From Anaerococcus sp. Marseille-P3625 (GTDB taxonomy: Bacteria > Bacillota > Clostridia > Tissierellales > Peptoniphilaceae), in NCBI RefSeq assembly GCF_900232825.1, contig NZ_OCTP01000010.1, forward strand, positions 310,001-374,000: a stretch of DNA of 64,000 bases, written 5' to 3'. Each line of letters opens with the position of its first letter. Position 1 is the stretch's first letter. A program made the translations under genes and the position numbers. The notes beneath the pieces were generated by a model, which had not been told where the DNA came from, did not search any database, and saw nothing but the letters and a program-made list of their open reading frames with translations. Positions 15,725 to 25,903 of the stretch are shown in pieces.

Positions 15725-16582
15725 TTAGAGTCTGTGTTTTTTTCTAAACTGTGATGGTGTTAGACCACATTTTTTCTTAAATACTTGATTAAAATAACTT
15801 TGAGAATTAAAACCAACCATAGCAGAAATTTCCTCCATTGAATGATTTGTTGATATCAACAAATTTTTGGAAATTTCAATTCTTTTTAGGATCAAATATT
15901 CTATAGGTGTGATTCTATAGGATTGTTTAAATTCTGAAATCAAATGAAATTTATTCATATAGGCCAATGCAGAAAGTTCTTCTAGCGTGATGTTTTCAGA
16001 ATAATTGTTATCTATATATTGTTTTAGATAGTCAATTTGTCTATTTATTTTTCTTTCGTGATGAACGGTGATTTTATCTTCATATTTTCTAAGCATCTTT
16101 ATTATGAATATGGCAGCCAAGGAGTTTGCCATAGATTTCCCAAAAATTTTATTGCTATTTACTTCATGATAAATCTGGTAAAAAATGTCTTTACTATTAT
16201 TATTTACACCTAAATTAGTTTTAAAAAAATTAGTTTGTGTATTTTCCATTTTATTAGAATTAAGTTTTGATACAGAAATTGATTCTATACCAAAGCCAAT
16301 AAATTCAAAAGTATTTAGATTTGCATCAACGTATAGGGTATGGCCAATGTTTGAATTAATAATGATCAGATCATCTTTTTTTATATTTATTGATTCGCTT
16401 TCTATAGCTAATCTAGCTTTTCCATCAACTACAAAGTAAAAATAGGTAAAAGGATGGAATTGTATTCTCGAAGAATAATCTTTATTTATTTTATATTTTT
16501 GGGCATCAAGAACTTTTATGTTTAGCTCAGAAAGTTTATTATCTTTTTCTAAGTCTGTTAAATTGATTTTTTCTGAATTCAT
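15725..16582 (-). CDS. AraC-family transcriptional regulator
   Basis: A 285-residue regulator with an N-terminal cupin-like sensing domain (about residues 35-110, with RIQFHPFTYFYFVVDGKA and DDLIIINSNIGHTLYV). The C-terminal AraC DNA-binding domain has two helix-turn-helix motifs, ITLEELSALAYMNKFHLISEFKQ and SMEEISAMVGFNSQSYFNQVFKK, ending GLTPSQFRKKH. The ribosome binding site AGGAGA precedes the ATG. It is likely to sense a small molecule such as a sugar. The convergent neighbour is the glycosyl-hydrolase lipoprotein gene; regulation of that gene is possible but not shown. Confidence 0.88.
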   Translation of the reverse strand: MNSEKINLTDLEKDNKLSELNIKVLDAQKYKINKDYSSRIQFHPFTYFYFVVDGKARLAIESESINIKKDDLIIINSNIGHTLYVDANLNTFEFIGFGIESISVSKLNSNKMENTQTNFFKTNLGVNNNSKDIFYQIYHEVNSNKIFGKSMANSLAAIFIIKMLRKYEDKITVHHERKINRQIDYLKQYIDNNYSENITLEELSALAYMNKFHLISEFKQSYRITPIEYLILKRIEISKNLLISTNHSMEEISAMVGFNSQSYFNQVFKKKCGLTPSQFRKKHRL

Positions 16583-16916
16583 AAGTTTCTCCTAGAGTCG
16601 ATACTAAACGTTTTGTTGTCTTATATTATAATATATTATTTTAAAAAATAAAAGTATAAAAATATATTTGACTGAAAAATAATCTTTAATAATTGATAAG
16701 ATTAAAAATTATTTAAAGTAAAGAAATTTATTGTATAAATTTTGGATAAGCTAACTAGTAATTTTATAAAAAATATTATAAATCGATAATTCATCTAATA
16801 AGAATTCTCTAATGTTGTGATATATTACAAGTATAAAACTAGCTCAGCTTTTTATAGATATTGCAATTGAAGAGAGCTTAATAAATTAGTATAGTTATCT
16901 TACAAGAGGTGGTTTT
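16583..16916. other. Intergenic region between the AraC-type gene and dnaG
   Basis: About 334 very AT-rich bases with no gene. It must hold the divergent promoters: near 16620-16640 an AT-rich TATAAT-like stretch reads leftward for the AraC-type gene, and TATA-like boxes near 16832 and 16853 could serve dnaG. None is a clean match. Confidence 0.4.
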
Positions 16917-18563
16917 ATGGCGATGATTTCTGATGATTCTATCCAAGAGATAAGATCAAGATTAAACATAGTAGATATTATTGGAGAATATACTAATTTA
17001 AAAAAATCAGGATCCTCTTTTAAAGGATTATGTCCCTTCCATAATGAAAAAACACCTTCATTTACAGTAGATGAGAAGAAACAATTATTTCACTGCTTTG
17101 GATGCGGAGTAGGTGGGGATGTTGTTTCTTTTATTATGCAAAAAGAGGGACTTTCCTATGTGGAAAGTTTGAAATACTTAGCAGAAAAAGCAGGAGTCAA
17201 TTTATCCTATACAGATGATTATACAAATAATGAAAACAATAAAGTTCTTTATGATATTAATAAAGATATTATGATGTTTTATTATAAAAATCTTCTAACC
17301 AATAAAGATGCTATAAATTATTTAAAGAAAAGATCCTTATCTTCTGCAATTGTCAATACATTTATGCTTGGCTTTGCCAAAAACTCCTGGGATGATTTGT
17401 TAAGATATGTAGAATATAAGGGATATGACAAATACGATTTGGAAAAACTTGGTTTGATAAAAAAATCTGACAAAGGCAAATATTATGATAAATACAGAAA
17501 CCGAATTATTTTTCCAATAATTAATCACTATGGAAATGTAATAGGTTTTGGCGGAAGAAGCATTGATAATGCAATGCCAAAATATCTAAACTCGCCTGAA
17601 TCAGAAATTTTCAAAAAGCGTTACAATTTATACGGGATGAATATTTTCAAAAAACAAAAAAGTAAGGATATTATCTTAGTTGAAGGTTATATGGATGTAA
17701 TAGCCTTAAACAATCATGGAATTGACTATGCAGTCGCATCTTTAGGCACTGCCCTAACTAACGACCAGGCAAAATTAATAAAAAGATATGCTGATAATAT
17801 TTTTATTTGTTATGACCAGGACGAGGCTGGTATAAAAGCTGCAAACAAAGCAGTAGATATTTTTTTGGATAATGATGTTATTGCTAAAGTTATAAAATTG
17901 GATGAGGGTTTAGATCCTGATGATTTTATTAAAAAATTTGGCAAAGATATGTTTTTAGAAAGAAAAGATATGGCTTATGATGCTTATAATTATAAATATA
18001 ATAACATTTTAGATATTTACACTAATGCCAAAGATAATGAAAAATATGAAAAATTAGATCTTTTTGTTGAATTTCTTGCTGGAATAGATAAGGATTTGAC
18101 TAGAGAAATTTTTATAAATAATGTATCAACCTTATTTTCTATCGACAAAAGTACTTTGAATCAAGCTATAAACAAGTATAGTAAGAATACTAGCTATAAA
18201 AAAAATAGCTTAAATACTTATGAGAAGAACAAAGAAGCTAAAATTATTGTAAGCTCAGAAAAAAGAGCATTCAATGTTAACGAATTAGAAATTTTAAGAC
18301 TACTTTTTAATCAAAAAAGTGATTATTTAAAAAACAAAGATTTCTTTGATAAGTATTTAATTAATGAAAAGATTATTAATGTAAAAAAATTTATTATAGA
18401 TAAAGATTCAGACAAATTTGATCAAAATGATGAAGACTATACTTACATTTTGAATTATATAAGAGATGATACTAATCCAATAATGGCTGATGAGTTAATA
18501 GATAAGATAAAACTATATGAAAAGAGAAGAAAGTTAAGGGAACTAAAGTCTCTAAGAAAGTAA
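16917..18563 (+). CDS. dnaG: DNA primase
   Basis: DnaG makes RNA primers at the replication fork with DnaB. The 548-residue protein has the CHC2 zinc-binding domain (C39, H42, C60, C63 in [12 protein letters not shown] and [10 protein letters not shown]). The primase core carries YRNRIIFPI and [18 protein letters not shown], and the TOPRIM acidic motifs are [12 protein letters not shown] and YDQDEAG. The C-terminal helicase-binding region is short and Lys/Asn-rich, so the protein is somewhat shorter than Bacillus DnaG. It starts the dnaG-rpoD cluster, 17 bases before rpoD. An AGAGGTGG site precedes the ATG. Confidence 0.96.
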   Translation: MAMISDDSIQEIRSRLNIVDIIGEYTNLKKSGSSFKGLCPFHNEKTPSFTVDEKKQLFHCFGCGVGGDVVSFIMQKEGLSYVESLKYLAEKAGVNLSYTDDYTNNENNKVLYDINKDIMMFYYKNLLTNKDAINYLKKRSLSSAIVNTFMLGFAKNSWDDLLRYVEYKGYDKYDLEKLGLIKKSDKGKYYDKYRNRIIFPIINHYGNVIGFGGRSIDNAMPKYLNSPESEIFKKRYNLYGMNIFKKQKSKDIILVEGYMDVIALNNHGIDYAVASLGTALTNDQAKLIKRYADNIFICYDQDEAGIKAANKAVDIFLDNDVIAKVIKLDEGLDPDDFIKKFGKDMFLERKDMAYDAYNYKYNNILDIYTNAKDNEKYEKLDLFVEFLAGIDKDLTREIFINNVSTLFSIDKSTLNQAINKYSKNTSYKKNSLNTYEKNKEAKIIVSSEKRAFNVNELEILRLLFNQKSDYLKNKDFFDKYLINEKIINVKKFIIDKDSDKFDQNDEDYTYILNYIRDDTNPIMADELIDKIKLYEKRRKLRELKSLRK

Positions 18564-18580
18564 GTTCAAGGGGAGAATTA

Positions 18581-20395
18581 ATGACTAGCGAAAGCGATAA
18601 GTTGCTTGATGATGATGTTTTAAGAGAAATAATTGAAGAATTCCAGACAATTAGCGAATCTCAGGATGGCATTATAACATATACACAATTATATACATTA
18701 GAAACATTCAAAGATATTGAAGATGATAGCAAAAAATACGTCATATCTCAAATTATTAATAGTGGGATTGAAATAGTTGAAAAATCAGAAGCAGAACTTG
18801 AAGAAGATTTAGATGATGAAACAATTGCTGATGATTTAGAAGATGAAAATCCTATCGATGAAGAAAATTTAGATGATGATAAATTAACTGAAGAGATAGA
18901 TGATGTGGAAAATATTTCTGGAATCAAGTTAGATGACCCAGTAAAAATGTACTTAAAAGAAATAGGAAAAGTTTCTTTATTAAGTGCGAAAGAAGAAATA
19001 GACCTAGCAAGAAAAATGGAAATGGGTGGCATTTCCTATAAAAAATTACAAGGAATTAAACTTAATAAACAAAATAAAATAGAATTATCCGACAATATAT
19101 TTTTTGGAAACATTGCTAAGGCAATTATTGATTGTAATAATCGACTAAAGGTATCGGATAAATTAACAGATATTTGTTTAGAAAACATAAATAGCATTAT
19201 AGCCATTGGAAAATTGTTTGAAGAAATATCAGTAGATGAGACAGACTTAGAAAAGTTGGAAGAGTTAAAGGCAAAGATATTAATTTGCAATATAGCTCAA
19301 AATTCTCTTAGTGAAAATGAACTTTCCCAAGGCGATGCTAACTCTTTGTGTGACTTATTTGACTCTTTCGATCATTTTATAAATATCAATGAAAATGAAA
19401 ACGTAGTAAATTTTGTCTATGAATCCTTTACTGAACTATTATCAAAGGCTCTAAACCAAGAATTTATGAAAACTTTTGATAAGATGACAATAAATGCTTT
19501 AATTTATGCAGGTCGCAGAGCAGCAGATTTAAAGGAAGGTTATTTACTAAAAGAAGATGAAATACAAGAATTGGATAAATACATTAATCTGAATTTTATT
19601 TCAAGAACAATTTTAGATAAAGAAATACTTGATAATGATGACATAATTGATTTAAAAAAATCGATTTTAATATCAAAAAAAGCCAAACAAAAGCTTGCTG
19701 AAACTAACCTCAGACTAGTAGTTTCTATTGCCAAAAAATATGTTGGAAGAGGTATGAGTTTTCTTGATCTTATTCAAGAAGGAAATATGGGTCTTATGAA
19801 AGCTGTCGATAAATATGATTATAATCGTGGTTTTAAATTCTCAACCTATGCAACTTGGTGGATAAGGCAAGCGATAACTCGCGCCATAGCAGATCAAGCA
19901 AGAACAATTAGAATACCAGTTCATATGGTAGAAACTATAAATAAACTTGTAAGAACTCAAAGACAATTAGTTCAAGATCTAGGCCGTGATCCAACAAATG
20001 AAGAGATTGCTTATCAAATGGGCATTGATGTTGAAAAAGTTCAAGAAATCAGAAAAATTGCTCAAGAACCAGTATCACTTGAAACTCCAATAGGAGAAGA
20101 AGAAGATTCTCATTTGGGAGATTTTATAGAAGACGAAAGTGCTGTAAGTCCTGATGAGGCGGCAAATTACACAATGCTTCGTGAACACTTAAATGATGTT
20201 TTATCTTGCTTAGGATCTAGGGAAAAACGAGTTTTACAACTTCGTTTTGGTCTAATAGATGGTACACCTAGGACGCTAGAAGAAGTTGGCAAGGAATTTG
20301 ACGTAACTCGTGAAAGAATAAGACAAATAGAAGCAAAAGCTTTGAGGAAATTAAAGAGTCCTAACAAAAGTGACTCCTTGAAAGATTTTTTATAA
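18581..20395 (+). CDS. rpoD: Primary RNA polymerase sigma factor (sigma-70/SigA)
   Basis: The housekeeping sigma factor. The 604-residue protein has an acidic N-terminal region 1.1 and a very acidic stretch (about residues 68-107). Region 1.2 is [21 protein letters not shown], with an extended non-conserved insert of some 200 residues between 1.2 and 2. Region 2 includes [19 protein letters not shown] and [18 protein letters not shown]. Region 4 ends with the DNA-binding helix [26 protein letters not shown]. The insert makes it longer than Bacillus SigA. Its stop overlaps the ATG of trmK by one base. Confidence 0.95.
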   Translation: MTSESDKLLDDDVLREIIEEFQTISESQDGIITYTQLYTLETFKDIEDDSKKYVISQIINSGIEIVEKSEAELEEDLDDETIADDLEDENPIDEENLDDDKLTEEIDDVENISGIKLDDPVKMYLKEIGKVSLLSAKEEIDLARKMEMGGISYKKLQGIKLNKQNKIELSDNIFFGNIAKAIIDCNNRLKVSDKLTDICLENINSIIAIGKLFEEISVDETDLEKLEELKAKILICNIAQNSLSENELSQGDANSLCDLFDSFDHFININENENVVNFVYESFTELLSKALNQEFMKTFDKMTINALIYAGRRAADLKEGYLLKEDEIQELDKYINLNFISRTILDKEILDNDDIIDLKKSILISKKAKQKLAETNLRLVVSIAKKYVGRGMSFLDLIQEGNMGLMKAVDKYDYNRGFKFSTYATWWIRQAITRAIADQARTIRIPVHMVETINKLVRTQRQLVQDLGRDPTNEEIAYQMGIDVEKVQEIRKIAQEPVSLETPIGEEEDSHLGDFIEDESAVSPDEAANYTMLREHLNDVLSCLGSREKRVLQLRFGLIDGTPRTLEEVGKEFDVTRERIRQIEAKALRKLKSPNKSDSLKDFL

Positions 20396-21087
20396 TGAAC
20401 GATAAAAAAAGATTGATGGATATTATTAATTTAATAGACAAGGGAAAAAAAGTTATAGATATAGGAACTGATCATGGATTAGTTCCTTTATATTTGGCAA
20501 AAAATGGGATAAGTGATGATATTTTGGCCACAGACATCTCTGAAAAATCCTTAGAAAAATTAAAATTAGCTTTAGATAAAGATACAAAAAAAATAATTAG
20601 AACAAAAGTTACTGATGGTTTTAAAAATATAGAAAAATCTCATAATCAAATAGCTATAATTGCAGGCATGGGAGCAAATACAATTATGGATATTATAAAA
20701 GCTTCAATGAATTTTGCCGAAAACTTAGATTATATGATTCTTGCAAGTAATATTAATACAGAAAAATTGAGAACTTTCTTATCAGAAAATGATTTTGAAA
20801 TTATTAACGATTTTTTAACTTATGAAAATGACAAATATTACGATATAATTAAAACTGCTTACAATAAAGGAAAAAAATTAAGTCTTGCAGAAACTTACTA
20901 TGGCAAGGATGACATTAAAAATAAAAGTAAATTGCTAAAAGAGAAGCTTGAAATTGATTATAAGAAGAATAAGACTTTCAAAAAAGACATTTTGGAAAAA
21001 TCTCAGGATAAAAATGCACTTATAAGGATAGATGAAAGACTTAAAGCAATTGAGGAGATAGAAAATATATGGAAATTAGAGAGCTAA
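20395..21087 (+). CDS. trmK: tRNA (adenine-22-N1)-methyltransferase
   Basis: TrmK uses S-adenosylmethionine to methylate A22 in tRNA. The 230-residue Rossmann-fold protein has the SAM-binding motif VIDIGTDHGLVPLYLA near residue 20, the acidic ATDIS strand end, and AIIAGMGANTIMDII, all typical of TrmK/YqfN. The C-terminal half is a Lys-rich helical region. The order rpoD-trmK-nif3 is conserved in Firmicutes. It overlaps rpoD by one base and nif3 by 19 bases. Confidence 0.9.
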   Translation: MNDKKRLMDIINLIDKGKKVIDIGTDHGLVPLYLAKNGISDDILATDISEKSLEKLKLALDKDTKKIIRTKVTDGFKNIEKSHNQIAIIAGMGANTIMDIIKASMNFAENLDYMILASNINTEKLRTFLSENDFEIINDFLTYENDKYYDIIKTAYNKGKKLSLAETYYGKDDIKNKSKLLKEKLEIDYKKNKTFKKDILEKSQDKNALIRIDERLKAIEEIENIWKLES

Positions 21088-21842
21088 TAGATAAATTGTG
21101 TAAAAAATACCCTTTAGATTTACAAGAAGAACGGGATAATTCAGGACTTCAAATTGGAAATCTTAACAATAAATTAAAGGGCGTTTTGATAAGTTTGGAT
21201 TTAGAAGATGAGGGGATTGATTGGGCTTTAGAAAATAGTAACAGTAATCTAATCCTAACTCATCATCCATATTTGTTTAGACCAACAAATTCCATTGATT
21301 TTTCTGATCCTTTTTATAAACGATTAGAAAAAATAGTAAAACACGATATTACAGTTTTTGCCATGCACACAAACTTAGATATAGCCTTTGATGGGCTAAA
21401 TGATAATTTGTGCGAAATTTTGGATATAAAAAATCCCAAAGTATTAGAATGTGGAAAAGAAATTGGGCTTGGTCGATTTGGCAATATAGAACCTATGAGA
21501 GTTGATAAGTTTGCAACAATAGTTAAAGAAAAATTAAAAGCAAATAAGCTTATTACTTATGGAAATTTAGATAGAAACATAGAAAAAGTTGCAGTTTGTG
21601 GTGGTTCAGGTTCATCTCTTTTTGATGATGCAATAAAGCAAGGATGTGATTTGATGGTAACTGGAGATGTTTCTTATCATATGGCTATGGATTATTCTAA
21701 TAGAGGTCTAATTATAGTTGATCCTGGTCATTTTGCAAGCGAAAATCATATTATTTATAAACTTGAAAAAGTTATTAAAGAGATTATTGATGTCAAAGTT
21801 TATACTTTTTCTAAAGAAGATTCATTTAGAACTTTTATCTAA
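21069..21842 (+). CDS. Nif3-like dinuclear metal-binding protein
   Basis: A 257-residue member of the Nif3/YqfO family (annotated in databases as GTP cyclohydrolase 1 type 2 homolog), forming hexameric rings with two metals per subunit. Metal ligands are visible in LTHHPYLFR (His-His), AMHTNLDIA (His and Asp) and PGHFASENH near the C terminus. This is the short form without the central PII-like insert of Bacillus YqfO. It overlaps trmK and ends 41 bases before the RNase P RNA gene. The biochemical role is not settled for the family. Confidence 0.88.
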   Translation: MEIRELIDKLCKKYPLDLQEERDNSGLQIGNLNNKLKGVLISLDLEDEGIDWALENSNSNLILTHHPYLFRPTNSIDFSDPFYKRLEKIVKHDITVFAMHTNLDIAFDGLNDNLCEILDIKNPKVLECGKEIGLGRFGNIEPMRVDKFATIVKEKLKANKLITYGNLDRNIEKVAVCGGSGSSLFDDAIKQGCDLMVTGDVSYHMAMDYSNRGLIIVDPGHFASENHIIYKLEKVIKEIIDVKVYTFSKEDSFRTFI

Positions 21843-21883
21843 GAGAATTTTACAAATCAATTTAAATTGGTATATTAAATCTT

Positions 21884-22216
21884 GGAGTAAGCCAGATAAT
21901 CGCGGCTTAGTACGAGGAAAGTCCGTGCACCACAGAGCGAGGATGCTTGATAACGTCAAGTGAGAGTGATCTTAAGGATAGTGCAACAGAAAGTATACCG
22001 CCAATTTTTTGGTAAGGTTGGAATGGTGAGGTAAGAGCTTACCAGCTATATGGTGACATATAGGCTATGTAAACCCCATCCGGTGCAAGAACGAAGGGAT
22101 GTAAAACAAGACTTGCTCGGTCTTGATCCAGAATGGTTGTTCGCTTGAGCTTATTGGCGACAGTAAGCCTAGATAGATGATTATCAAATACAGAACACGG
22201 CTTATAGGTTTGCTCC
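21884..22216 (+). ncRNA. rnpB: RNase P RNA (bacterial, class A-like)
   Basis: RNase P RNA is the catalytic subunit that trims tRNA 5' ends. The ends GGAGTAAGCC and GGTTTGCTCC form the ten-base P1 stem. Conserved blocks include AGGAAAGTCCGTGC, ACAGAAAGTATACCGCC, GTAAACCCCATCCGGTGCAAG and ACAGAACACGGCTTATAGG near the 3' end. The order and the P10-P12 region look class A-like rather than Bacillus class B. The length is about 333 bases. A hairpin with a T-run lies 10 bases downstream. Confidence 0.95.
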
Positions 22217-22225
22217 TTACATAAA

Positions 22226-22250
22226 GGTTACAAATTGTAACTATTTTTTA
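22226..22250 (+). terminator. Terminator of the RNase P RNA gene
   Basis: GGTTACA-AAT-TGTAACT is a 7-base stem (one G-T) followed by A and six Ts. Confidence 0.75.
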
Positions 22251-22267
22251 TAAAAAATCATTTTTTT

Positions 22268-22341
22268 ATTACACTTTTTCTCATATTATAGGGAAATTTC
22301 CTAAAAAATTTCTATAAATATGTTAAAAGTGTAATTTTTTT
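22268..22341 (+). other. Long two-stage hairpin ending in a T-run
   Basis: Outer arms ATTACACTTTT (22268-22278) and AAAAGTGTAAT (22325-22335) pair perfectly over 11 bases. Inside a symmetric 8x8 internal loop, TATA-GG-GAAATTT pairs with AAATTTC-TATA with only a two-base bulge and a six-base loop. Seven Ts follow. It lies after an adequate rnpB terminator, so it could be a second terminator, a small RNA end or a mobile hairpin element. Confidence 0.6.
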
Positions 22342-22344
22342 GTA

Positions 22345-22381
22345 ACAAATTATTGACTAATTTGTAAAAATAGGTTAGAAT
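22345..22381 (+). promoter_or_regulatory. Promoter of the NlpC/P60 gene with operator-like palindrome
   Basis: TTGACT (22353-22358), 17 bases, TAGAAT (22376-22381). The -35 is embedded in a perfect inverted repeat: ACAAATTA (22345-22352) and TAATTTGT (22358-22365) around the five bases TTGAC. A dimeric repressor bound here would cover the -35. Confidence 0.65.
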
Positions 22382-22430
22382 GTATAGAGATTAATAGGAA
22401 TATAAAAATTTACCAGGAGATGATTAAAAA

Positions 22431-24035
22431 ATGAATAAGAAAAATATTGGAGCAGCTTTATCTGTACTTGCCGCAATTTCTGCAGGTGCAACAGTATATG
22501 CTTCTACAATGAATAATTTAGATTCTGATAAAAATACAAATTCAATGATTAAACCTCATTATACAGAGAATATATACGACCAATATTCATTGGCAAAGTC
22601 AGATTATACCAAAGATATAAAAAATACTTCAATTTCTAATGAAAAAAGAGAAGTTAAAAAAACCGATGATAACAAAGTAGAAGTTTTACAAATAGAAGTG
22701 GCAGCAAAAGAGATTGTGCTAGATACAATTACTGCTACTAATGAAAAAGATGAAGAAGATGATCAAATGACCGAAGAGAGCTTAGAGAATATTGAAAATA
22801 ATCAAGAAAACTTGGAAGATTCTAATGAAGAACTAGTAGAAGTTGATCAAAGTAATTTAGATGAAAATTCCTCAGAAGAGATTGAAACATCAAATGAAAA
22901 AGATCTTGAAAATCAAAGCTATTCTAATAATGAAACAACAAAATCAATTGATAATACTAACCAACAAGCAAATGAAATTGTCAGTAAATTTGTAAACACA
23001 AAAGCCTTAAACATTAGAAGCTCAAAAGATATGGCTAGCTTTTCAAACATTGTTAATACCATTACAGCTGGTCAAAAAATTGATGGAAGTATCGACGGAG
23101 ATTGGCTAAAAACAGATTATGGTTATGTAAGTTTGGCTTATCTTTCAGATTATTATCCACAAGCCTTGGTTGAATCAATTAATGCTGAAAAAGAAAACGA
23201 ACAGATTTACCAAGAAAATATCAATGAAGCTAATCAGGCAAATTCTAAGGAATTAGAAAATTATAGCACTGAAACAGTGGAAGAAAATCAAATAGTAGAT
23301 GAAAATATTCAAACTGAACAAAATAATGTTAATAATTCAGACCAAGAATTTTACGGGCAAGCCTTTACTGGTTGGGTTTCTAATTCTCAAGGTATAAATG
23401 TTAGAAATAAGCCTAATGATGGTCAAATTATTGGTGTTTTGGGCAAAAATACAAAGGTAGTTGGTGAAATTTCCAATGGCTGGGTAAAATTTGATTACAA
23501 TGGTTCAAAAGCTTACGCTTCATCATATTATATGTCAACATCTGAAGTTCTTGAAAATCAAGAAGCTGTTGAAGAGGTAAAAGAAGAAATAGTTAAAGAG
23601 GAAGCTGTAAAAGAAGAACAAACTTTTGTTACTAATAAAAATCAAAACTTACAAGTCAATGCTAACGGAAGTAAAGCTGCGGGTATTGCTTGTCAATTTG
23701 CAGGATACCCTTATGTTTGGGGAGGAGCAAATCCATCAAGTGGATTTGACTGCTCAGGACTTGTAGTTTACGCTTATAAGCAACTTGGAATTTCTTTGCC
23801 TCACCTTGCATCTAGTCAAATGTCTGCAGGATATGCAGTAGATTATAATAATTTACAAGCAGGAGATCTAATATTCTTTTCTATGAAAGGAAACGGAATT
23901 GACCATGTTGGAATTATAACAGGTTCAGATGGTAGTTTTATTCATGCTTCAAGTCCAAATACTGGCGTAAAATACGATAATTTGTATAATAGTTATTATA
24001 AAAACTATTTCAAGGGAGCCAGAAGAATATTTTAA
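22431..24035 (+). CDS. Secreted SH3-domain NlpC/P60 peptidoglycan endopeptidase
   Basis: A 534-residue exported cell-wall hydrolase. An N-terminal signal peptide (MNKKNIGAALSVLAAISAG) is followed by about 150 acidic, low-complexity residues. Then come an SH3b domain (about residues 187-243, NTKALNIRSSKDMASF), another acidic linker, a second SH3b (about residues 308-365, GINVRNKPNDGQIIGVLG) and a Glu/Val/Lys-rich spacer. The C-terminal NlpC/P60 domain has Cys441 in FDCSGL, His492 in IDHVG and His505 in FIHASS as the catalytic set. Such enzymes cut stem-peptide bonds during growth and division. It is a monocistronic gene with AGGAG before the ATG. Confidence 0.92.
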   Translation: MNKKNIGAALSVLAAISAGATVYASTMNNLDSDKNTNSMIKPHYTENIYDQYSLAKSDYTKDIKNTSISNEKREVKKTDDNKVEVLQIEVAAKEIVLDTITATNEKDEEDDQMTEESLENIENNQENLEDSNEELVEVDQSNLDENSSEEIETSNEKDLENQSYSNNETTKSIDNTNQQANEIVSKFVNTKALNIRSSKDMASFSNIVNTITAGQKIDGSIDGDWLKTDYGYVSLAYLSDYYPQALVESINAEKENEQIYQENINEANQANSKELENYSTETVEENQIVDENIQTEQNNVNNSDQEFYGQAFTGWVSNSQGINVRNKPNDGQIIGVLGKNTKVVGEISNGWVKFDYNGSKAYASSYYMSTSEVLENQEAVEEVKEEIVKEEAVKEEQTFVTNKNQNLQVNANGSKAAGIACQFAGYPYVWGGANPSSGFDCSGLVVYAYKQLGISLPHLASSQMSAGYAVDYNNLQAGDLIFFSMKGNGIDHVGIITGSDGSFIHASSPNTGVKYDNLYNSYYKNYFKGARRIF

Positions 24036-24045
24036 AAATATAATA

Positions 24046-24068
24046 AAACGTCCAAGGGGCGTTTTTTT
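24046..24068 (+). terminator. Terminator after the NlpC/P60 gene
   Basis: AAACGTCC-AAG-GGGCGTTT stem (one G-T) followed by a T-run. folD begins 13 bases later. Confidence 0.75.
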
Positions 24069-24080
24069 ATTGGAGATTAT

Positions 24081-24872
24081 ATGAAAATTTTAACTACAGA
24101 TGAAATAAAAGATGAGCTAATAGAAAAGATTAAGTCAAAGAAAATTGACAACAAGCTAATAATAGTATCTCAAGGGCCAAATGACGAGGGCATAGCCTAT
24201 AAGAATTTTTTGGTGAAAAGATCAGTTGCTTTTAATATAGCTTATGAATATAAGAACTTTGAAAATAATGTTGCAAAAGAAGAAATCTTAGATTATTTAA
24301 ATTCTCAGAGAAAAGACGATGGTTTCATAATAATTATGCCATTTGCTAATAATGAATACTTATCTTTTTTAAGAGATAAAGTTCTTATCAAAGATTTAGA
24401 TGGTTTTACCTACAGATCTCAAGGAAGAGTTATGGCGGGAATTTTTGATTCACTGCCTGCAACAAGTAAGGCCATTGCAAGAACTATAACAAAATTCTCA
24501 GAAATTAAAGGAAAAAGTATAACTCTTGCAAATAGCACAAATTTAATAGGCCTACCTCTAGCTTTATATCTATCAAAAAATGGGGCAACTGTTAGTATTA
24601 TGAATAGCTCAACAAAAAATCCAGTTGAACTTGTAAAAAATTCAGATATTTTTATATCTGCTATTGGCAAGGCTAATTATTTTGACAAAAAATACTTTAG
24701 AGATGGTCAATTGCTTATAGATGTTGGAAGCTCTGTAGTTAATGGTATGGTTATTGGTGATATTGATTATGAAAATTTAGAAGACTTGGATGTAGATGTT
24801 ATAACCCACAAAAAAGGTATTGGAGCAATTACCACATTAAGTCTAATCGAAAGTTTAATAAGCAAGGAGTAA
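24081..24872 (+). CDS. folD: Methylenetetrahydrofolate dehydrogenase/cyclohydrolase
   Basis: FolD interconverts 5,10-methylene-THF and 10-formyl-THF, supplying one-carbon units for the purine pathway encoded at the window start. The 263-residue protein has GIAYKNFLVKRS, in which Tyr and Lys match the catalytic pair. The NADP-binding domain has GKSITLANSTNLIGLPLA and SIMNSSTKN, then ISAIGKANYF and LIDVGSSVVNGMVIGDID. It is slightly shorter than usual (about 280), and the family motifs are more diverged than average. It ends 2 bases before the FemAB-like gene. Confidence 0.85.
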   Translation: MKILTTDEIKDELIEKIKSKKIDNKLIIVSQGPNDEGIAYKNFLVKRSVAFNIAYEYKNFENNVAKEEILDYLNSQRKDDGFIIIMPFANNEYLSFLRDKVLIKDLDGFTYRSQGRVMAGIFDSLPATSKAIARTITKFSEIKGKSITLANSTNLIGLPLALYLSKNGATVSIMNSSTKNPVELVKNSDIFISAIGKANYFDKKYFRDGQLLIDVGSSVVNGMVIGDIDYENLEDLDVDVITHKKGIGAITTLSLIESLISKE

Positions 24873-24874
24873 AA

Positions 24875-25861
24875 ATGCCTATAGTTGATAATGAAACAGA
24901 TTTTCAAAGATACATAGATTTTGTAAGAAATAGTCCATACGCTAAACCAATGCAAGATCCTAATTGGTCAAAAATTAAAAATAATTGGACTTGTGATTAT
25001 GTATATTTAGAGGAAAATAAGCAAATAATAGCAGCTTTAAGCGTTATAGGAATTAAAAATACCAATGGTAAACATTTTTTATATGCACCAAGAGGCCCAG
25101 TGTGCGACTTTTGGGATTTTGACTTAGTTGAAAGATTAATCGAAGAAGCAGCTCCTCTAAAAGATACATACGATGCTTTTTTGCTTAGGATTGATCCGGA
25201 AATATTATTTAATGAAAAAATAATCTATGAATATCAAAATAGAGGTTATGAATTTAGGACATATCCACTAACTAACCATGCTTTCACCCAACCTAGACAT
25301 AATATGGTTTTGGATATTAATTTTAGAGATGAAGATGAATTATTTGCTAGTTTTTCAACATCTTGTAGAAGAAATATTAGAAAAGCCTACAAAAACAAAT
25401 TAAAAACTATCCATACAAAAGATCTTTCAGAAGTAGATACATTTTATGAACTTACAAAAATCATGGCAGAAAGACAGGGCATAGGTCATAGACCAAAGGA
25501 TTATTTCCAAAGACTAATGGAATATATGGATGGACATATTTTTACAACCTACTACAATGATCAAGCCTTATCTTCGTCTTTACTAATACCATATAATGAC
25601 AAAGTTTATTATTTGTATGCTGCAAGCTCAAATGAAAATAGAGAATTGATGCCAAATTATCAGATGATTTGGGAAGAAATAAAATGGACTATGGAAAATG
25701 GTTATAGGTACTTCGATTTCGGCGGAGTTTTCTCTTTAGATATTAAAGATGGTTTATATCGCTTCAAAGAAGGATTCACAAGGAGTGAAGGAATTTATAA
25801 TTTTATTGGTGAATTAGATGTAGTTTATGACAAAGAAAAATATCAAGAATTTATTAAATAA
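24875..25861 (+). CDS. FemAB-family aminoacyltransferase (peptidoglycan bridge)
   Basis: A 328-residue member of the FemABX/lipid II glycyl- or alanyl-transferase family, two GNAT-like folds using aminoacyl-tRNA to build interpeptide bridges. Family features seen: QDPNWSKIKNNW near the N terminus, FLYAPRGPVCDFWD, SCRRNIRKAYKNKL in the middle and the C-terminal YRYFDFGGV and LYRFKEGFT. A long coiled-coil insert, as in FemA, is absent, so it is closer to FemX/MurM-like short forms. Which amino acid it adds cannot be told. It has AGGAG before the ATG and is followed by a terminator. Confidence 0.85.
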   Translation: MPIVDNETDFQRYIDFVRNSPYAKPMQDPNWSKIKNNWTCDYVYLEENKQIIAALSVIGIKNTNGKHFLYAPRGPVCDFWDFDLVERLIEEAAPLKDTYDAFLLRIDPEILFNEKIIYEYQNRGYEFRTYPLTNHAFTQPRHNMVLDINFRDEDELFASFSTSCRRNIRKAYKNKLKTIHTKDLSEVDTFYELTKIMAERQGIGHRPKDYFQRLMEYMDGHIFTTYYNDQALSSSLLIPYNDKVYYLYAASSNENRELMPNYQMIWEEIKWTMENGYRYFDFGGVFSLDIKDGLYRFKEGFTRSEGIYNFIGELDVVYDKEKYQEFIK

Positions 25862-25865
25862 ATAT

Positions 25866-25899
25866 AAGGGACTTAAAAATTTAATCTTTAAGTCCCTTT
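25866..25899 (+). terminator. Terminator after the FemAB gene; group IIC intron target
   Basis: AAGGGACTTAAA and TTTAAGTCCCTT pair perfectly with a nine-base loop, followed by TT. The stem reads as a terminator on both strands. The group II intron begins five bases after it, the insertion habit of class C introns. Confidence 0.9.
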
Positions 25900-25903
25900 T
25901 ACA

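Noticed and set aside
21718-21963. Reading frame spanning the end of the nif3 gene into the RNase P RNA
   Set aside because: It overlaps a confidently identified gene and a structural RNA, and its product has no protein-like pattern.
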